From: Cellvibrio japonicus Ueda107
Lineage (GTDB): Bacteria > Pseudomonadota > Gammaproteobacteria > Pseudomonadales > Cellvibrionaceae
Length of the DNA stretch: 64,000 bases
NCBI RefSeq assembly: GCF_000019225.1
Contig: NC_010995.1
Coordinates: forward strand, 1,682,501-1,746,500
Direction of reading: 5' to 3'
The notes beneath the pieces were generated by a model. The model was not told the origin of the DNA, searched no databases, and saw nothing but the letters and a program-made list of their open reading frames with translations. Positions within the stretch are counted from its first letter, which is position 1, and every line of letters starts with the position of its first letter. Position numbers and translations under genes: made by a program. Below are positions 62,569 to 64,000 of this stretch, piece after piece.

Positions 62569-64000
62569 ATGTCTGAAAAATTTGATGTGGTCGTTATAGG
62601 TTCTGGCCCCGCGGGTTATGTGGCGGCAATTCGCGCTGCACAGTTGGGCCTGAAAACAGCCTGTATCGAAAAGTGGCGCAATGAGGAAGGTAAGGGTGTT
62701 AACGGCGGAACCTGCCTTAATGTTGGCTGTATCCCTTCCAAGGCCCTGCTCGATAGCTCCTATAAATACCACGAAGCCAAAGACGATTTTGCCGTTCACG
62801 GTATTACCGCATCAGGTGTAGAAATTAATGTTCCCGCGATGGTTGCGCGTAAAAACCAAATCATCAAAAACCTCACCGGTGGTATTGCCGGCCTGTTCAA
62901 AGCGAATGGCGTGACCAGTGTATTCGGTACCGGTAAGTTACTGGCCGGTAAAAAAGTGGAAGTGACTGACCACGAAGGTAAGGTCAGTGTGCTGGAGGCC
63001 AACCATGTCATCCTCGCCTCTGGCTCCAGCCCGATCAATATTCCGGTAGCACCTGTCGATAATGATGTCATCGTCAACTCTACCGGTGCCCTGGAGTTCC
63101 AGTCTGTACCTGCCCGTCTGGGCGTGATTGGTGGCGGTGTTATCGGCCTGGAGTTGGGCTCTGTATGGAATCGCCTGGGCTCCAAGGTAGTGGTGCTGGA
63201 AGCACTGGATACTTTCCTGGGAATCATGGACCAGCAAATTGCTAAAGAGGCCAATAAAATCCTCACCAAGCAAGGCCTGGATATTCGCACCAGTTCGCGT
63301 GTGACTGGCTCTGAGGTGAAGGGCAAAGAAGTCACGGTGACCTACACCGATAAAGACGGCAATGAGCAGAAAGAAACTTTCGATAAGTTAATCGTGTGTG
63401 TGGGCCGTCGCCCCTACACCGAGAACCTGCTGGCAGCTGATTCCGGTGTCAACCTGGATGAGCGCGGTTTTATTTTCGTTAACGAATATTGCGAGACCAA
63501 TGCACCAGGCGTCTGGGCGATTGGTGACGTAGTGCGTGGCCCCATGTTGGCTCACAAAGGCTCTGAAGAAGGGGTGATGGTAGCGGAGCGCATCGCTGGC
63601 CAGAAGTCGCAAATGAACTACGACATTATCCCCAGTGTTATCTATACCCATCCGGAAGTCGCCGCTGTGGGTAAAACGGAAGAGCAGCTCAAGGCATCCG
63701 GAGAACCCTACAACGTGGGAACATTCCCCTTTGCCGCGTCTGGTCGCGCTATGGCGGCGAATGAAAGCCAGGGTTTGGTCAAGATTATTGCCCATGCTGA
63801 GACAGATCGTATCCTCGGGTGCCACATTGTTGGCCCAAGCGCAGCGGATCTGGTTCAGCAGGTAGCGATTGCAATGGAATTCGGTTCGAGTGCAGAAGAT
63901 CTGGGCATGATGGTGTTTGGTCACCCAACCCTCTCTGAAGCAATCCACGAAGCAGCCTTGGCAGTGCATGGCCATGCCATCCACATTGCCAACAAGAAGA
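62569..64000 (+). CDS. lpd: Dihydrolipoamide dehydrogenase (3' end outside window)
   Basis: Flavoprotein E3 that reoxidises lipoamide for 2-oxoglutarate and other 2-oxoacid dehydrogenases. The frame is open to the window end, giving 477 residues, so only the last codon or so and the stop are missing. Seen: FAD motif GSGPAGY, redox pair C49/C54 in GGTCLNVGCIPS, NAD-binding GGGVIGLELGSVW, and the catalytic histidine in HPTLSEAIHEAAL. The start was found by homology at MSEKFDVVV. Confidence 0.97.
   Translation, partial: MSEKFDVVVIGSGPAGYVAAIRAAQLGLKTACIEKWRNEEGKGVNGGTCLNVGCIPSKALLDSSYKYHEAKDDFAVHGITASGVEINVPAMVARKNQIIKNLTGGIAGLFKANGVTSVFGTGKLLAGKKVEVTDHEGKVSVLEANHVILASGSSPINIPVAPVDNDVIVNSTGALEFQSVPARLGVIGGGVIGLELGSVWNRLGSKVVVLEALDTFLGIMDQQIAKEANKILTKQGLDIRTSSRVTGSEVKGKEVTVTYTDKDGNEQKETFDKLIVCVGRRPYTENLLAADSGVNLDERGFIFVNEYCETNAPGVWAIGDVVRGPMLAHKGSEEGVMVAERIAGQKSQMNYDIIPSVIYTHPEVAAVGKTEEQLKASGEPYNVGTFPFAASGRAMAANESQGLVKIIAHAETDRILGCHIVGPSAADLVQQVAIAMEFGSSAEDLGMMVFGHPTLSEAIHEAALAVHGHAIHIANKK

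Overview
The window is about 64 kb of gammaproteobacterial chromosome with moderate GC content. The closest fit is Cellvibrio, probably C. japonicus or a near relative. This is inferred from one secreted cellulase with the architecture signal peptide / CBM2 / poly-Ser linker / CBM10 / poly-Ser linker / GH5, which is typical of Cellvibrio and its relatives, and from Pseudomonas-like gene orders around it. No prophage, insertion sequence, CRISPR array or rRNA operon was found. Nearly every large open frame belongs to a recognisable family.

Layout. 1-3360: end of lptF and lptG, a convergent cyclase-FHA plus RDD pair, and tRNA-Leu(CAA) with its own promoter and terminator. 3497-9045: queA, tgt, secD, secF, with yajC absent from its usual place. 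9166-13850: an orphan hybrid sensor kinase, then the modular GH5 cellulase. 13931-15839: divergent suhB and trmJ. 16038-23540: an eight-gene iron-sulfur operon (iscR, iscS, sufB, sufC, sufD, sufS, an A-type carrier, sufT) behind a strong IscR operator candidate. 23586-28644: an opposing RND efflux operon (adaptor, pump, TetR regulator), which separates the suf operon from its partner sufE at 28865. 29513-39007: the conserved cluster ndk, rlmN, pilW, rodZ, ispG, hisS, yfgM, bamB, der. 39098-40797: a receiver-SpoIIE phosphatase and a STAS protein, a partner-switching pair. 40840-44770: TerB-like gene, tal, dusA, then moaCDE. 44816-53003: a sugar-use locus (MFS sugar importer, LacI regulator, glucokinase, cytoplasmic GH3 glucosidase, porin). 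53080-64000: TCA-cycle genes gltA (opposite strand), sdhCDAB, sucA, sucB, lpd, the last lacking only its end.

How the parts fit. The secreted Cel5 would release cello-oligosaccharides. The porin, MFS carrier, GH3 enzyme and glucokinase could take products through uptake to glucose-6-phosphate, and tal and the TCA genes would continue the catabolism. The Fe-S operon supplies clusters to several enzymes in the same window (SdhB, IspG, RlmN).

I found no obviously new multi-gene system. The most unusual signals are cis-acting: a perfect 32-bp palindrome between glk and the GH3 gene, a perfect 48-bp palindrome between the porin and gltA, mirrored promoters in a 14-bp inverted repeat between suhB and trmJ, and the IscR-type operator. 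The most unusual protein is a cyclase-FHA fusion that lacks the usual transition-state arginine. All family names come from reading motifs by eye; no database search was run.
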